Source of the DNA: Ooceraea biroi | Lineage: Eukaryota > Arthropoda > Insecta > Hymenoptera > Formicidae | DNA length: 64,000 nt | Direction of reading: 5' to 3' | Assembly (NCBI RefSeq): GCF_003672135.1 | Contig: NC_039509.1 | Location: 2,790,001 to 2,854,000 of the forward strand | In this document: one piece after another, positions 61,800 through 64,000 of the stretch | How the letters are laid out: every line of letters begins with the position of its first letter | Position numbering within the stretch: position 1 is the first letter of the stretch | Made by a program: the position numbers and the translations under genes | Notes under the pieces: model-generated | Told to the model about the DNA's origin: nothing | Seen by the model: the letters and a program-made list of their open reading frames with translations, nothing else | Databases searched by the model: none

Positions 61800-64000
61800 C
61801 CGCCGTTAAAAATATTTTTCTCGCATTCATCTGGAGAAGATAGCGCGCCAGACAGAAGGTCTTTCGTGTGCATACGTGTGTTTCACGCGTTAGGCAGTCG
61901 AGCACCCCCTGCGCCGAGGGTGCAACGGCGGTGCACCGGCGGAGGAGGTGAAGAGGCCGGTACGCTCGACTCGGCTCGCTCTCGCTCTTCTTCCTTCCCC
62001 TCGCGGAAGTCTACGCTCGCGGGGGGTGCTTTTACCGCCTCGCAGATAGCACCGGTAAGTATATACGTTCTTGGCGCTTGCGCACGTAGTACACTTTCTC
62101 TCTTTCTCTCTCACCCTTCGTCCCTTTCTCCGTTGCTCTCTCTGCTCGGCGCCACGGCAAGCACTATCGCGCGCCGATTCCTTTCTCCCTCGCGCACACC
62201 ACCCGATGAGGAGCGAGACGGCACGAGTGCACCGGCGAGCGAGACCGCGCGGGCGCGAGGAAGACGCGACGAGGGGCTCGACGGAGAGCGAACAAGCCGG
62301 CGCGATCGAGGGAGAGAACGCGCGAGGCACGAGGGAGAAGGAGTGAGAGAGCCGGAGCGTTGCGTGGGGAGCGATCGCAGCTCGTCATTCGAAGCCCGCC
62401 AACGGACGAGCGAGCAGCCACGGAACGGGACCGCGATTGAGGGAACCCACGCGATTCTCGCGGTACGAAAAGGAAGAAACGAAAGAGAGAGAGATAAGGG
62501 AGCAACACGCGATCGGTGTAGCGGCTGAGCGAGGAGAGTAAGTTACGCGGGAGAGGAGTTTACGATCGCGCTCGCTCGCTCGCCGAGAGGGAATTCCGCG
62601 GGGTTGTAAGTTCGCTCGTCGTGACATTCGCGCGTTCGGTCTTCGGTCGAGTCGAACGAAGCGCTCGGTTCGCGCTTCGGTCAGCTTCGGTCGCGATCGG
62701 ATCGGCTGCAGTGCCCGCCGCGGTGCAAGTCTCGCGTGTTTTCGATAGCGGAAAGAGGAAAGAGAAAGAGGAAGAAAGTGTGAGAGATAGTGGGGAATGC
62801 ATTGACAGAACAAGTGAGAAAGAAATCGGTAGGGAAGGATAGCAAGAGAGAAAGAGAAGGAGAGAGAGAGAGAGAGTAAAAGAGGTGCTGACGACGAGGT
62901 GGTGGAAGCAAAACGAAATTGTTGACAGTGATAAAAAGTGACTCGTATCCCGCGCCTCAGGATATCGTCGACCCACGCTCGATTCGTCCTGATATATCGT
63001 CAAGGTCGGAGCACGAGGATTGACTGGAACAATATATCGGAGAGCCTACGGCGAGACACCGAGGAGGACGAAGGGAAGAACGGGAGAGAAACACGAGGAG
63101 TGAAAGAAATTGTCCTGTGAGAATCGCTCTTACGCGTTTTTCGCGCGTGCGGTGATATCTGTGTGTGTGCGCGAAGATTTTCGTGTCGCGAGCACCTGTC
63201 GAGGATCCTGCTTCGAGAATCGGTGTACCGCGACGAGAAAGTGGAACGCATCCCCGTTGCACTTTCGGAGTGATCAAGTGTCGCGTCAGCTAGCTGGCTC
63301 TACCGCCCAATTCGCAGCGGCCGAATTCTCGCGTGTGTGCGCGCGCGCGCGCGCGTCGTACCTCGACGTATCGCTGAATTCGCCGAAATTCGGAGCGCTA
63401 TTGTTTCGGGCTCCCGCGAAGCTCGCCGTTAAGTGCGCACAGGTTCGGGCCAACCATCTCATCGCAGCTGCGAGTGTTCCCGCTGCACTTGGTACGCACG
63501 TACGTGCACTTGGCGCGACGAGCGTACCGAAAACCGCACCGACTCGCTCGCTCGTCGCCGTTGCTCTCGCGATCGCACGCGATTTACGGAGACGAATTGA
63601 GAAACAGGCCTGCTCCATCGCGCGCGAGGAAGCAACCGCCAACTTTGATTTGCTGAAAGCTGATTCGCCAGTCCCACTTGCGGCTAACGTCACGGCTAAC
63701 GACGAACTGGGACGACGAGGAACCGCGGCTAACTTCCGACTGACCACGGCGGTGTCGGAAGGAAGTCGCTTACTTTGCTCGCGAAGGCGAGAATAATCGC
63801 GCATCCCGGTCGAGGTTGCCGCTGGTGTGTTCTCTCTCGGAAAACAATCGGAGCGGCACGGGGATTGACGATCGAGGGACGCACAAGTGAGAACCGCTAC
63901 CGGAAAGGATACGCGAAGTTGCGATACACTGTGCGCGGGAGGTAAGTGAATTAGTCGCGAGTGTGCCGTCGATCTTACGTGACATTCTCGCATGTCGTGT
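61800..64000 (+). other. CpG-rich probable promoter and long 5' UTR exon(s) of a gene beyond the right edge
   Basis: Composition changes sharply to GC- and CpG-rich with CT tracts (about 62,090-62,150) and GA tracts (about 62,861-62,876), plus a CG/GT run near 63,334-63,356. Long frames are open on both strands at once and are Arg/Ser-rich, as expected of biased composition and not of protein coding. Two strong donors on plus, ACCG|GTAAGT at 62,055 and GGGAG|GTAAGT at 63,942, suggest alternative non-coding first exons of a plus-strand gene whose coding part is outside the window. Large insect developmental genes often have such leaders; the identity is unknown. Confidence 0.4.

Noticed and set aside
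61797..63993. Several frames of 140-243 residues on both strands at the right edge
   Set aside because: Simultaneously open on both strands, Arg/Ser/Ala-rich and low-complexity, and interrupted by strong splice donors. Best explained as a GC-rich untranslated leader.
1..64000. CRISPR arrays, tRNA or rRNA genes
   Set aside because: No spaced identical repeats of CRISPR type. I saw no complete tRNA B-box with a plausible cloverleaf; the GGTTCGAATGC at about 27,234 lies in the transposon remnant. No rRNA signatures were seen. A covariance-model scan would be needed to exclude small RNA genes.

Overview
This is an insect nuclear genome window. Genes are split by short AT-rich introns with GT/AG borders, use AATAAA poly(A) signals, and lie in long AT-rich intergenic DNA with microsatellites. 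There is no operon organisation. The gene content (two VPV-repeat cuticle-type proteins, two MBF2-family 'salivary secreted peptide' genes) and a mariner-like transposase tail with the GGH(F/L)E motif point to Hymenoptera, most likely an ant. The species cannot be fixed from the sequence.

Layout. 1-13,040: no supportable gene. 13,046-14,398 (minus) and 20,850-22,575 (plus): two paralogous secreted Vajk-like cuticle proteins, arranged head to head about 6.5 kb apart. Each has a TATA box, an initiator-like CAGTGTGC and a tiny first coding exon that begins the signal peptide. 22,600-28,000: gene-poor, with a transposase remnant near 27,180-27,480. 28,022-28,308: a MITE with TTAA-containing terminal inverted repeats, ending 19 bp before the start codon of the next gene. 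28,328-32,483 (plus): an eight-exon gene for a secreted protein whose C-terminal half resembles group 7 allergen / TULIP lipid-binding domains. 32,791-35,208 (minus): a four-exon CAAP1 homologue whose 3' end meets the previous gene tail to tail. 36,092-38,024 (plus): a six-exon PPM1H-type PP2C phosphatase, divergent from CAAP1 across an approximately 0.9 kb shared promoter region.

38,760-47,560: mostly empty, with a weak candidate set of spliced exons near 38.9-39.2 kb. 47,560-60,120: two intronless MBF2-family genes in direct orientation, 11 kb apart. Each sits between diverged direct repeats, and a further segment is duplicated between 49.0 and 52.2 kb with a marked CpG difference between the copies. 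61,800-64,000: a GC- and CpG-rich, low-complexity block that looks like the promoter and long non-coding first exon of a gene running off the right edge. It contains good donor sites at 62,055 and 63,942.

The genes do not form a pathway. The two local families (cuticle pair, MBF2 pair) show lineage-style tandem duplication around conserved single-copy genes (CAAP1, PPM1H). All exon joins were checked by hand for reading phase. Family assignments rest on recognised motifs, not on database searches.
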